A stretch of 64,000 bases of DNA, taken from the NCBI GenBank assembly GCA_036365145.1, contig JAEOAD010000699.1:9273001-9337000 (forward strand). Direction: 5' to 3'. Source of the stretch: Orientallactaga sibirica (taxonomy: Eukaryota; Chordata; Mammalia; Rodentia; Dipodidae). Positions 46,090 through 58,250 of this stretch are shown here, piece after piece. The first letter of the stretch is position 1. Each line of letters starts with the position of its first letter. The translations under genes were made by a program, and so were the position numbers. Below the pieces are notes generated by a model, which was not told the DNA's origin, searched no databases, and saw only the letters and a list, made by a program, of their open reading frames with translations.

Positions 46090-47505
46090 TTGCAACAAGA
46101 TGAAAAAAATAATGATGAACTAGGAAAAACTCCAAACTGTAGGCACAAGTGCACTGGTAAGAAAGGAGCTGTTGTAGAAAGAAGGTGGCCATAAAACAGC
46201 TACAGCAGATGATAAAAGCTTCAGTTTTCCAAAAGAAGTTGGAGGTAAACAATACCCCTGATATTGAAGAGGTGATCAATGATCTACTTTACCAACCCTA
46301 AAATCCAGGAGTCTCTGACAGCCAACACTTTTCACCATGACAGGCATGCTACGACAGAACAACAGATGAACACGGTCCCCAGCATCCTACGCCAGCATGG
46401 TGTAGAAAGTCTGAATAACTCAAGGAGAATGGATGGGAAACCATCTCTTGCTACTGGAGAGGATGATGAAACAAGTTCCAGGTGTTGTGGGAAATTTTCA
46501 CGAGACTTTAAGAGAGAGTCAAAATGAAGAGATCTGCTCAGTGGAAAGGCACCCATATATGGAATTGGAAACCATATCAGAATCCTAGGAAGACAAAGAT
46601 TATGCTCACTAAGATTAGTCTTAGGCTAAAAGAGGGGCTACATCCATCAAATTCTTCCTAAATCAATAATGCTTATCCGATTTAACCTGTGCTGATTTCA
46701 CTCTTTGTTGGAGAGTCCGTTCTTCATTTTCAGAAGGTAGCAGGACCTGAGGATGTAAGCTACCCCTCACACCTCAGCCAAGACCCAGATGAAACCACAG
46801 AGGCATCGCGGAGATGAGCAAGAACGCAGCTTCCATGGTGAGCCTGACAATCAGTGCCAGGGGACAGACACCGAGGATACTCAACACCTACCAAAACAGA
46901 GACCCAGAGGCTCCTAAGAGCTCATCACTAAAGCAGACTTAAAACATGCCCACCATGGCTTAGGGAACTTTATGGAAGAGGGGGTGGAAAGAGTCACAGA
47001 TTGGGACAAATCATGCTCAAAGGCAATGCCTCCCCCCAATAACTGACTGCTGCTCCCATTATGTATAACCCACAACCTCATGGGGAATACCTGTAACCTG
47101 CAACCCCACTGAGCAGGGCCCCTAGCAGAATGAGGCAGGGATGAGAGAAAGGATGGTACCAATGCATGATGTATCCATACTAAGTATGTCTGTAATAAAA
47201 ATAAATAAATAAATAATAAAATAAAATGAAGGAGGCAAACTGAACTTAGTCAACTTCTGAAGAAGATAAAAATTATAGATATTACAGTGAGATGCTATTA
47301 TTTATTATGACTGCTGTTAAAATCCTTTTGTTTATAGATCTGTTGAAATCTAGATCTATAATACTTTTAATCTCAAGTCCTTTGGACACTGCAGCTCTTT
47401 TCAGTGTTTGCTTATATACATTCATTTTTTGCAGCTATTTGAACTGAAGCCTGGTAGTAAAGTTTGAAACAAATGTTAGTAAAGACCTTTTTTTAAAAAA
47501 ATAAA
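46090..47505 (+). pseudogene. BTF3: BTF3 processed pseudogene, split by an L1 insertion
   Basis: An intronless, decayed copy of basic transcription factor 3 (beta subunit of the nascent polypeptide-associated complex, NAC). The ATG at 46100 starts a BTF3-like reading with a stop (tag, 46121-46123) where the family has Gln, followed by frameshifts. From 46279 a different frame reads FTNPKIQESLTANTF, then PSILRQHGVESL, then DGKPSLATGEDDE. This follows the BTF3 NAC domain and acidic tail and fits BTF3 better than BTF3L4. The coding part breaks off at 46529, a few codons before the family's stop. The copy resumes at 47223 with ggaggcaaactgaac and a 3' UTR-like stretch to about 47505 ending in an A-rich run. 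The 9-bp duplication aaaatgaag (46521-46529 and 47223-47231) flanks the inserted L1. Loss of introns and loss of frame make this a dead retrocopy. Confidence 0.85.
46530..47222 (+). mobile_element. 5'-truncated young L1, 3' UTR end, inserted in the BTF3 pseudogene
   Basis: About 690 bp ending in (AATA)n. The 3' part (46800-47200) shares ordered blocks with four other segments of this window (7804-8170, 15557-15624, 20484-20675, 26098-26395): 'cctaaaagagctcatcact', 'cagacttaaaacatgcccac', 'catggctyagggaa', 'agagggggtggaaag' and 'cctcatggggaat'. I infer the host lineage's L1 3' UTR. The flanking 9-bp target-site duplication aaaatgaag supports target-primed insertion. No ORF2 remains. Confidence 0.75.
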
Positions 47506-48743
47506 GTTACTCTTATGTTGAAAAATTAATGCCAAAGAAACATGAATTTATAAGAACTCACTTCAGTAGTCTAACTTAACACTACTGCCCTCCCAGTCTG
47601 CACATTGTGATAAGCATGGTAGCAACCTCCTGAAGATGGCCATGGCCTAATTCTGAACGCCAATGCAGGAATGAGGAGCAAGACAGCCTAATTCTGCTAG
47701 TCAGGGTCATTGGCCCACATGAACAAAAATATCTACATGCACTGGCAAAACCAGCAGTCACCTCAGAGAACACAGAAGTTTCATAATGAACCCTGCACAA
47801 TCAGTGATAAGCTAAAGAACAGACAGGTTGGGAGCTGAAATCCAAAAAGGCCCAAAAAGATGTCAGCTGACCACCAGCCTTTTGTTCTGTTTTCTTTTTA
47901 CTTCCTGGTTTTCCTCCTCCTTAAGACTGTTTTGTGAGGTCTTCTCTTCGGGGTTGGGGACTCTTACTGAATCTGTACTCTTCAACACAATGCCTTTGAC
48001 CAATGAAATCTCATATATGTTCAAATTAACCAACACATTCAGCCCAACTTGATGACTCGCTTAAACACAGACAGAAACCAATCAGGCTCATTCATAAGAA
48101 AGGAAACTCTCCAGTGCAGAGTGCCACTTGGTGACCCCTTCTAGTATGCCTCCCAGTTGCAGTAGCTGGTACTTTACGTTCCTTTGGATTTAAAATTTTG
48201 CCTGCTTGCCCTTCTTCTGCTGTCTTCACTTGTCATTCTCTGTGATCAAGAGACAATGAACTCTGACCTAAGAAACTGGTAACACAACGACAGAACCTAT
48301 GAATGTTAGCCAACCTGACATTATGCTAGATGACCAGATGCAAAGGAGTCAGGGAGTTTTTATTTTAACAATGGAATCAATGAAAATATGAGTAGGCCAC
48401 ATATCAAAGAAATGTTGACAGCACCTAAACACTGGAAGAGCAATGAAAAGACTTCTTCTCTAGTATATCCAGGAAGAAATACATCCCAACCCACAATTTG
48501 ATTTGAGCACATTTTACACCACATAAAAAGTTTGCCTGCTTGGAGTATGGAATCATAGATCTGTTTTGTGTTAAGGCATAATTCACAATCACTTTATCAG
48601 TTATATTTCTAAATTATTTTCTAAGTGTGACCTCCCTCCATTTTGTATAAGGTCTTCATACCCTATGTGACCTCAAGTCTGTAGGAAGAGTTAATGTGGC
48701 TGAGTGGGGACTGAAAGTATGTATCCAGGATAAGATGAGTGTT

Positions 48744-49068
48744 GCAGTTAACTTCTAGTTGCTGGGACAAACAGCCAACCAGTAGTAGCTTATGAGAGGA
48801 AAGGGATTATATTTCAGGCTTACAATTTTAAGAGAGAGAGATTCATCATGGCAGAAGAAGCTGGCTCACTTCCTCCTACATCAAGGGCAGAGAGAGAACA
48901 GCAGGTACCATCTGCTTCTGAAGCACAGGGCTGGATTCTATTCCAAAAGAGACATACTTCCTCTAGCAGGGCTCCACCTGCCAAAGCTCTATTAGGTGGG
49001 GACTAAGGAGGAAACAATCACAAACACCCGAGGCTATGAGAGCATTATATTTAAGACACCACAATAAA
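48744..49068 (-). mobile_element. MaLR-type LTR
   Basis: Minus orientation: gttgcagttaacttctagttgctgggac at one end (the ...cagcaactagaagttaactgca terminus) and aagacaccacaataaac at the other. The body includes gaggaaaggga and tcatcatggcagaag, shared with 24241-24555 and 63066-63430. Confidence 0.5.
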
Positions 49069-49149
49069 CAAGGCAAGAGCTCCCTTCCCAAGTAGATACT
49101 CTACCTCCTTACCAGCCTTTTGGAATGAAGGTCTGACTTACGTAACAGT

Positions 49150-49290
49150 GGGATTTCCTTTCGTAGTTGAGTGACTTCAAGCACATAGTTGAACTCTGAG
49201 TCTCTGTTCATAAGGAAAATGGGAACAATGTCTGAAGAAATTATTAGATATCTATGATAAGATGTGACAGATGATATATATCAAATGAGT
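49150..49290 (+). mobile_element. MIR SINE fossil
   Basis: gttgagtgacttcaagcaca tagttgaactctgagtctct gttcataaggaaaatgggaa follows the MIR core (gtgacyttgggcaagttactt ... aaaatggg). Confidence 0.55.
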
Positions 49291-49847
49291 TTGTGCTTCT
49301 ATCATTGACACTTGTCTTCTATCCAGAAGTCTGTTGGAGATCATTCTTGAACAATTTATAAAGTCAGAATAAAATACAATTCATTTAAACTCCCTTTGCT
49401 AACCTTCTGTCTGTGGTCTGGTTCATCAGACTAATTTCTCACCATGTTTCCCAACCATCCTAAACCTATCCTTTGTCCTAGGGCACCAGGAGCTTCCTAA
49501 ACCTATGCTTGATCTGCACCCCTCTGTTTAGACCTTTCCCTTTCATCGGCCCTGCTAATACATTAAACAAATAGCTTCATGCCATGAGCCATGTCTTCTC
49601 GGTGTTAACACAACATTCTGTGAGGTGATCCTTTTACCACCTCTGTCCAACTTTCATGTTTGTTTAATGATACTCTCCCTATTCTTTCAATCTTTTCTTA
49701 TGTATATATATGAATTTTATAACCTGAAGCATCATTTATAAATAATGTTACTGTGTTTTATATAATGCTGAGAAGTAATATCTCTTTTATGGTATTGCAA
49801 CCTGTCCTTGATTTGAGTAACTAAAGTAAAACCATTTTAGCTGCATT

Positions 49848-50032
49848 TATTTATTTATTTATTTTTTTTTTTTTTATTTTTTTTTTTTTTTTTTTGAGGT
49901 AGGGTCTCACTCTAGCCCAAGCTGACTAGAACTCACTATATAGTCCCAGGCTGACCTCAAACTCATAGTGATCCTCTTACCTATACTACCCAAGTGCTGG
50001 GATTAAAGGTGTACACCACCATGCCTGGCCCT
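49848..50032 (-). mobile_element. B1 SINE, well preserved
   Basis: Minus orientation: long T-rich tail, gaggtagggtctcactctag, ctatatagtcccaggctgac, gtgctgggattaaaggtgta, ccaccatgcctggcc. The 'ggtagggtctcactctagccc' form is the type I associate with jerboa genomes. Confidence 0.85.
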
Positions 50033-50857
50033 TATCTGAAATTTTAATGATTTATAATCATTTGATTTGACTGTACTCAGGTGGCTCAAGTTTTCCTCAT
50101 TTTCCTGGTTTTATAAACATAAACATACTTAGATCTATTCATTTTATGTAATCTAAACTATATGCTTATTTTTGTTTCTAATTTTTAAAAATTAACTATA
50201 AACTTTACTATATGAAAACAGTGCATATTTGCAATATTTTCCTTGGGTTATTATACTGTTATATTCCCTCTCTCTTATGCCCATTCCCTCTCCTTAGTTG
50301 GATTATTAATATTCACTGTGGAGTTGTGAATACACCAATCAGTCTCTGTGACAGGGGAAACACAATATTTCAGGATACTCCTTCCCACCCTGTGGATCTT
50401 ACAACATTTCCACTCCCACTTAGCAATGTTACCCGAGCCTTTGTTAGCATTTTACAAGTCTCCTTAAGTGTTGAGCTCTCTGTATCCTCTGAATTTCTGT
50501 TTGATGAGTTTTGAGTCTTCTCAATTTCTGAATCCATGTCTTAGAGCAATTTGGATTAGGAAATAGTTGTTCAATGAGCAAATGTGTTTAATAATGAATG
50601 AAGAATAAAAGATCCATAAAAATTTATTGTGTGATTCTTAATGATGTACCTGAAAAAGTTGCCCTGACTTCTTACAGCATCCCTTCCTGGATAAGATGTC
50701 CTGAATCTACAGCATCCCTTACTGAAGACCAAGAGGTAATTTTCTGAGTGATAAAAAGTTCATTTCAAGTAGGTGCTATAGTTATTTTAAATATTAAAGC
50801 CACTGCAAATCTTAATTCTTGGTTCATTTGAAAAATATTTATTGAAAATAAATTTTG

Positions 50858-50950
50858 GGCTGGAGAGATAGCTCAGTCATTAAAGGCACTTGTTTGAAAA
50901 GCTTGATGCCTGGAGTCAATTCCCCAGTACCTACATAAAGCCAATAAACA
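50858..50950 (+). mobile_element. tRNA-derived SINE, 3'-truncated
   Basis: The head gggctggagagatagctcag and the tRNA half with gtcaattccccagtacctac are present. The body stops after ataaagccaataaaca. Confidence 0.7.
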
Positions 50951-51689
50951 ATAGAGAATGAGAAGGCATTACTGAGGAAATTAGGCATGAGAGAGGTAGT
51001 ATTTGATGATCAGTTTACTGGGCCCAATGAGAGTGTGTTCAACAGAGAGTTAAGAGAGAAATTAATTCAGCAGGGCCCTTGGGGATGTTATAGGTTTTCA
51101 TGCCTTTGCTGGATCCCACAATGTAGATGTGATATTTATGAGGTAGAAGAAACCCTGGCATTTCTGAGTGATGCAGACTAGCATGTAAAATAAGTTCATA
51201 ATGCAAGAAAATATTCAAGAGGAGATAAAGAAATGCCAAACTGACAAAGGTGTCTGTCTGGGTTACTCAAAGACAAATATGGCAAGATTTGTGTCAAACT
51301 GGAGTTTCTAAGTTAAAAACTGACAGCCAAATGCTGTGCTAGTGAGGCTTTAGTGTTTAAAAAAAGTTCAAACAAGGCACAAATAAAAAAAAAACAGATT
51401 AAAAAAATTTGTTCCAGGGATGGACAATACTCTCAGAGTAAGCAGGCACACTTCTCTTCTGTAAAAAGCTGTGTGTGGGATGGCAGTTGTGTAGCATAGG
51501 GCTCTCACAGCAGCCAATTGTGGCTGAGGGAAAAGCTAAAGCCAAGGCTGCAGCTGCAGTGTTTGCCCCTTGGAGCCAGTCAGCTCCAGGAGCCAATCTG
51601 AGTGTGGTCAGTGCAGCAGCAGGCAGGAGAGCAGTCTCACTGTTCTTTTGGCCCTTAGCTAAACCAAGCTGTGTGAATGGGCCCACCAA

Positions 51690-51966
51690 GCCCACTGGGG
51701 GTGATGAGGTATATGGGAGCCCTATTGAAGCACAGGTGGGCAAGAATGGGGAGTGAGATGGCTTATAGCAGTTGGTTCTAGATTATAGAGTACTAGATAA
51801 TGTAGTGACCCTAATCCACATTGTTAACCCAAACATTGCTCTTTTGAGGAAACAGTTGATACAAACAATGGGATGTTTTCATGCTGTATTAGATCTTGTT
51901 AATGTTTTCCTTTTTTCCCTAGTATGTGGAACTCAGTCCTTAAAACGGTTTGCATTTATTTATTAA
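51690..51966 (+). pseudogene. Second ERV pol remnant: reverse transcriptase N-terminal part
   Basis: The frame at 51772-51966 encodes LDYRVLDNVVTL, then FHAVLDLVNVF, then RFAFIY. This follows the retroviral reverse transcriptase pattern (V)DYRxLNxV ... LDLxNxFF ... FAF, including the first catalytic Asp in VLDL. Immediately upstream (51690-51771) the translation has in-frame stops but still resembles the segment before DYR. The homology fades downstream. The style is ERV-L-like, but the family is not certain. Decayed and not functional. Confidence 0.65.
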
Positions 51967-51969
51967 CTA

Positions 51970-52769
51970 TGAACAAATCATGTGTTGGCCCCATTATGGG
52001 GACAATACCTCAGGAAACACCTTCCCACATACAATCTTTCTGTCCCTTCTTCCACGGTGTTCCCAGTATCCCTGTAACTAACCAAGGCTGACTTGTGCTT
52101 GCTTGGAATGAATGGCTGTGGGCATTCAGAGATCCTTCCCACCTGCTATAAAAGCTTTCACTGCACAGTAATAACTCTGAGTATCATAGAGATGTGTACA
52201 AACATTTGAAAAGTAATAAAGCCAGCTCTGAAGAACCTGAAAGGTTTCATTTCACAAGTAAGGAAAAGGCCTGGTCAAAAGCTATAAGGAGGTTGAATTA
52301 AAATACCAGTGCCACAGTGGGTTACCTCCCTGAGTTGTTGACCAGGGTGTCTTAAAAGACCCCCCCAGAAAAGCTATTTCCACTGCTGTTGGTTGCATGC
52401 CAGAGCAAGATAGTAAGTCTGTATTGTTGAAGACACTGTATGCTTTGGGTATAGGACATGGAGAAATCAGACTGGGAATGAGCTGGAAGGTCCCTTGTTA
52501 ATACCGGCTACCTTTCATAATGTGCAAAGGCACCATGTAGTCTGCTGGGGGAAAATTGACACCAACAGTCCTACTACATTGTAGACCCTATGTGTTACTC
52601 TATCAGAATGCCAGGGAAGATTCAACTGTGGGTGCAACAGTGACACAGACTGTGGGCGATACAAGCCAACACTTTTTGGCTGGATTTAAGGGTCACACTA
52701 CAAGAGCAAACACATGTTTGGTTCTGCAAACACTCCCATGTTTTCTTACATAAATATGAAAATATTTGA
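51970..52769 (+). other. Unassigned DNA between the RT fragment and the LTR-like end; possible ERV interior
   Basis: This lies between the reverse transcriptase remnant and the LTR-like segment at 52770. It contains a ctataaaagctttcac TATA-like motif near 52150 and several short open stretches with no motif I recognise. It is likely decayed retroviral interior or an older LTR, placed by context only. Confidence 0.25.
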
Positions 52770-53212
52770 TTATAAGGATTCTATTTTCCACTGGTGATGA
52801 GATAGGCATATGTAGGGACAGCCCCCTTACCCAAAGTACCTTTGCTGATGATCCACTCCTGAAAGGTTCACATGTCTCTCAGAAGAATCACAACTCCCCT
52901 TTACTAGTATCCTCTAATTTTTAAACAACCTGAAGGCTAAGAATGTCATCAGGTAGTATCTGATGCCTATAACAGAGATTTCCCCTCTTTGCTATAACAA
53001 CTGTATGAGGTTTCCATCAACATACTTGAAAACGCATTGATTTATGACTTTTTCTGTTCTATAAGAAGTTCGTGAAACTCTTATCATGTTGGAACAAGGT
53101 ATTTGAGGTAACCTGAATCTATGCTCCTGGACCATAGCTATTCACATATGGTCCCAGAGTAATCTCTTCTTCCCTCTGAATGAGAGCTATGGTTTTCCTT
53201 TGACATTTAATG
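52770..53212 (+). mobile_element. LTR-like element, copy B (pairs with 21745-22275)
   Basis: It shares ordered blocks with 21745-22275: cctttwactakyrg near its middle, gctaagaa, 'gcattgatttatga', 'ttctgt', 'gtggaac', 'aacctgaatcyatg', 'gagagctrtg' and an end at ttgaca. It lies downstream of the RT fragment at 51.7 kb in the same orientation, so it may be that element's 3' LTR. Confidence 0.5.
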
Positions 53213-55150
53213 GTACTTAACTGCAGGGCCCTAAGGACAACCCACTTTCACGAAATGAATCACCCAGGATGGCATCAGATACCAGCATAGGCTCCTCGTG
53301 CCCAGCAGCACAGTTCTTTCTGGGGCTCAGACCTCCTTCAGTTTGATTATTAGTCATATGCTGGTTTTTTCTACACTGGTTGTTACAATCATATTTGGAT
53401 ACCTTTTTTGGTTTATTTTAAAGAATTTTAAGGTTGACATTTTGTTTGATTTGGAAGCATTTTGGTTGTTGAGTGGTTTATTTTTGTTTCTCTTTATCTT
53501 CATACCTTTAAAAGTAGGTGGGTTCTGATGTTTAGCTTGTGAATTTGCTAGTATCCAAGCTTTCCCTCCTGCTACTCCTCCATATGAATTCAGCGAAGGA
53601 GGACATGTTTTGAGAAAATGTGTCATTACGCTGGGCTTGGTTTTATGTTTCTATTAATTCAACATGCAAGTAATTTGGAAAAATGGGAAAATCTAGGTAA
53701 CAATAACTTGGCTTTATGTTTCTTCAGCAGGAAGTATTCAATATCTCTATTTCTTTTTACTCACTGAAGTAGAAATTCTAAGAAATAGATTTTAAAAACA
53801 TCAGAAATGGGCACCTTGCTTTAATTGAAATTTAAAAACTTCTAAAAAATAATGAAATTGATAATTCAAAAATTAATGCATTCCAGAAGCTACATCTAAG
53901 TTAAAATGATATATTAGAATTAATAGTAAATTTAAAATGAAAATTTGAAGGCTATCTTAGAACTAAAGATAAATTCTGATAAATATAACAACTCTCAACC
54001 ACATTCTCTCATGAATCATTCACTCACCTTTTCATATTCTTTATTGCCAGGCAGAACAAAATTTCATGTCAAAGGAAAATACTGTTATGTCCTGTTTTAG
54101 GATAAAATCTAGGGAGAAAAAAAGAGCTTATATTTCACACCTCAAACTTCTTAGAACATATCCACACAGACTTTATAAAGTTGATTGATACTCATCTTCA
54201 ACTATACCAATAATTGAGAACACAAAGACCCTTGCTGATACACCTCCTGGTCCCACTGTTCAGACCTTGTCTAATAAACCTCTTAACAAAACGTATTTCT
54301 TCTTGCCCACAAGCCATCAAACTCTAATTGGTACTTCAATAGGGCTTTCCTCAGTTTTTATACCCCTCACAAACCCTTCCTGACACCTAACACCTCCCCT
54401 CTGGTAGTTAATTTATGGTCAAACACATGCTGATAGAAGGAGAGATCAGACAATTCAGCTTAGATTGATGTTGGAGGAAGCACAGAGAAGGCTGATCTGT
54501 CCTTGAAATGACCTGCTAGGAAGAAACCCTATTTACCATCTCATGTGTATGCATGATTGGGTTTACATATGCTTAAAACTAAAGTGATATGATCAACACA
54601 TGCACAGATTGTCTAAAGCCACCTATCTGTCAATCAGGGTAAAGATCCTCTTCATTACCCACTTCTGGGTATCCACTTCCTCTCCAACTAGACTCTTAAG
54701 AACTCCAGAAAAGAAATTGGAGCTCTTCAGCCATCTTGAGCACTGGAGCACACTGCTCACTAGCAGCATATCTGCTTGCTACTGTTTCTTTCTCCTGTAA
54801 ATTAAGTCTTCAGTGTCAATGGCTTTGTATATGCTTCTTCAATTCTCTCATTAAGTCATCAAGAACTTGGAAGCCTGACTGTTCACAGATACCTCTAATA
54901 GCAGAAATATTAGCTAGGTAATGTGCAATATATGCATCATGTTGTTTTTCTAAAATACCCTAAATTCTTGAATTCTAAACCCATCTGGCCCTATGAATTA
55001 TGGTCCATGGTTTTACATGTAAGATAGTTAATTGAATTATGCTCTCCAACATTATTATGAATTATGTCCCCAGCTCAATTTCCTTATGAATGTTATTCTA
55101 GCACAATTTTACTGCCTATGAATCATATATTGCTGTGACTTAAATGGAAC
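53213..55150. other. Upstream intergenic DNA, nothing recognised
   Basis: AT-rich in 53640-54000. Frames are short and without homology. A poorly preserved LTR near 54230-54420 is possible but unsupported. Confidence 0.5.
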
Positions 55151-55370
55151 TTTTAAAAAAATTTATTTATTTGTGAAAGAAAGAAAGAGAGAGAGAGAGA
55201 GAAAGAATAAGAATGTGGGTGTGCCAGGACCTTTTGCCACAGCAAACAAAATGCAGTTGCATGGGCCAACTGTTTGTGCATCTGGGTTTAAATGGGTACT
55301 GAGGAATTGAACCTGGCCTGTCAGGGTTTGTAAGCAAGTGCCTTTAACTGTTGAGCCATCTCCTGAGCCC
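55151..55370 (-). mobile_element. tRNA-derived SINE, first of a same-strand pair
   Basis: Minus orientation: tttatttatttgtgaaagaa tail, aaaatgcagttgcatgggcc body, and head gagccatctcctgagccc ending at 55370. Only the 15-bp target copy separates it from the next SINE. Confidence 0.8.
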
Positions 55371-55384
55371 TTGAATGGATCTTT

Positions 55385-55607
55385 TTTTTTTTTTTTTTTT
55401 TTTTTTGAGAGAGAGAGAATGGGTGCGCCAGCAGCCTCTCAGCCACTGTGAATGAACTCCAGGCATATGCACCCCCTTGTGGACAAGTGTGGCATTGTGC
55501 CCTTGCATCGCTTTGTGTCTGGTTAAACATGGGACCTGGAGAACTGAACAGGCATTCTTAGGCTTTGCAGGCAGGCACCTTAACTGCTAAGCCATCTCCC
55601 CAGCTCT
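55385..55607 (-). mobile_element. tRNA-derived SINE, second of the pair
   Basis: Minus orientation: a poly(T) of over 20 bases, gaatgggtgcgccagcagcc, then ctttgcaggcaggcacctta and head agccatctccccagctc. The flanks ttgaatggatctttt and ttgagtggatctttt are its target-site duplication. The long, fairly pure A-tail suggests a younger insertion than its neighbour. Confidence 0.85.
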
Positions 55608-55885
55608 TGAGTGGATCTTTTAATCTTAGTTTTGCATCATAGTTTGTGATTCTTGGGAGACATTCTCCTCATGTCCACAATGTAACCAATTAGACCCTAT
55701 CATCGCATCATAAGAATTGTGAAGTAGTTTCATTAAGTCTTCTAGATCATCTATTCTTTTACATGGTCAAAGAACAATGAATAAATTGTTTGGGGGCATC
55801 AAGTGTCCCTGGTTTTATTATTTCTTCTATAACAACACATAAAACTAGCACAAACCTGATTCATAAAATACTTGCTCAAGGGCAG

Positions 55886-56000
55886 GAGACATCTGGAGTT
55901 TGCTTGCAGTGGCTAGAGGCCCTGGCATGTCAATTCTCTCTATATACCTATTTGCCTCTTTCTCACCAGATCTCCCCCCAAAAAGAAAGTCACTCAATAA
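55886..56000 (+). mobile_element. tRNA-derived SINE, body only
   Basis: gacatctggagtttgcttgc, then ggctagaggccctggcatgt, then a CT-rich stretch and an A-rich end. The tRNA head is absent. Confidence 0.65.
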
Positions 56001-57699
56001 AACCTTAACTGTCAATCTTATTGAAGTTGAATAGAATGGATTTTGGATTACCAGCTGGCCACAGGTAAATTTTGCAACCTGTTGCAGGCCTTGATGAAAT
56101 GTGAGGATTTTTACAGGTGAATACAAATATAACAAGAGGTCCAGATTCATTTACTTCATTAATTTCGGCAGCTCAATATCTTACCCCAGTAGCTAAAGAA
56201 ATTAAATTACAAAAATATATTCAAAATGATTGGCTGCCTATCTGTGTGTTCTGTTTTATAAAGACCATTGCTAGTGTGTTTAAGTGCATTACGTCTTGAA
56301 TGACTTCACAACCCTCACTTCTGAAGAGTCTGAGAGAAGCAGCCTTCAGTGACACACAGGCAAGTACCAGGACTAAACCACTCGGCCACTTTTTCCCCTG
56401 TTCAGAGAACAAAAGTAACTGCCAAGTCATCACTTCTGTAAGGTTTGATTCTTTGACATCTAAGAAAATGCACTGTTGCAGAAAATAAGGTAGGCAGAAA
56501 AAAAAAAAAAAAAAAAAGAGAGGAAAAAAACCTTCCTTCAGAGCCACTTTGTACATAATTGTAAGGTTTGTAGGTTTTTGTTTTAAAACCCAATGGCTCT
56601 TTTATTTTCCACATTGGACCTACTCTGGCCCATCAAAAGCAGTGAGTGTTTGGTGTGTGTTTTCTGACTTTGTCATTTCCTTTCTATTCTTTCCTAGAAT
56701 TTCTTTCTCCCTCTGGTTTGTACATGTTGTCTATGTTTCCATTTCAACTCAATTTATTGAGCATTGTTATTTTGTTACCTATCCCATAGTTCAAAACCTA
56801 CTTCACTTCGGAGAGTGATTCTGCTTGCTTTCTCTCCTATCACTGTGGTTTCTCTTCTCATGCAGCATGTAGTGTAATTTTTATTGACGATAGTCAAAGT
56901 GGTTAATAGAGCCTCAGGTAACTAGGTTTGTATTTCATAATCTGGGTAAGAGTTCAGCTATGTTTAATGTTTTCAGAGGCAGTGCTAGAGATTTGGTTTC
57001 TTCTGGCTCCCTCTATTTTTGTTTTCTCTAGAAACTCCTTAAGCAAAGTCTTTTTGTATATTTCTCACTGATTATTCACTGTTAGTATGCTGGAATCCTG
57101 TTGATATTCTCACAAAATGTTCACAAAATGGTTCTATGTTATGGCTAAGGTGCAGTAGGTTAAGTCCCTGGGCTGCACCCTTGCAAGCATTTCTCAGCCA
57201 TTTTTATCCCCCTTATGTAAGACAAAAAAATGCTAGAGGAGGCTCAAGCTGTGGGATGTCCCCTTCCCAGAGTCTAGGATGATGGTTTCTCCTGGAAAGT
57301 AAACCTCTGTTGTGGAGACTATTCCAGGTATATTACAAAATGGTTAATTTACCCAAGCCATATTTTTAAATGATCAGTTTCTCTCCTTGTTCTGCAAGAA
57401 ATATGAGATTTTTTCTCTGCTCTTCACCATAGCAGTGACCTTGTGGTGCTCCAGGTCCTCACATGAAAGTACAAGATAGACTCCTGGACTTTTCCAATTC
57501 CCATGTGGGTCCACATTTTGGCTCTTGCAATTGACCAAACTACCATGAAAGTATTCCTACTAGCTACTCTTTTTCAGCAGCTTTGGCTCTCAAAAAGCTT
57601 GACTGCAATCCACTCTATTGGATTTCCTGGATTGCCAGGTGGTGTATTGTTCCATGACTTCTCTGACAGAGCTATAAAAAGTTTTCATTCTGTCTGATT
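56001..57699. other. Upstream intergenic DNA; a poly(A) run and possible old L1
   Basis: A20 at about 56500-56518. 56960-57700 leads into the old L1 at 57700 and may be part of it. No gene was seen. Confidence 0.4.
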
Positions 57700-58250
57700 C
57701 TTTTCCTTGTTGTAGGACTGGGAGTGGCAGTATTGGAACTCTTCACATGATAAAGCAGAAACTAGAAGCTCTCAAAATACTATTAAATGAATGGAATCAT
57801 GTAACATGTATTCTTTCCATTCAGCATCACTATGTTGACATTATTTTTACTGTTATAGGAATTCATAGCTTATGATTTTTAATTTCTAATCAGTATCCAA
57901 CTGTATAGGTTCACCACATTTGTTCCTCCATTCATTTGTTGATGGATATCTGGGTTACTTACAGCTTAAGGCTATTAAAATTAAAGCTTATGCATTCATA
58001 TGTATCCATATTAACATATAGTAGCCGATCACATAGTAGGTGTGTTCATAACGTTAATGTTCTGAGAAACTTGTAAAATCTATTATGAAGTGATTATTCT
58101 ATAATAGATTATTACTAGCATCATTTTATACTCACCATGCAATTTTTAAAGTTGTTATATGTTATACTATAAAAACAAATGACTATCTCAATAGTCAGTC
58201 TTCTGGTTCATAATCATGTGGTGTATCTCTATATAATTTGGTCTTTTAAA
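57700..58250 (-). mobile_element. Old L1 fragment
   Basis: Minus orientation: tcctccattcatttgttgat ggatatctgggtt (57932-57955) is the classic reverse complement of an L1 ORF2-end block, preceded by gaatggaatcatgtaacatg. 56960-57700 may belong to it but is not recognised. Confidence 0.6.

Noticed and set aside
46332..46556. 74-codon frame, minus strand
   Set aside because: It is the antisense reading of the BTF3 pseudogene's acidic-tail region.
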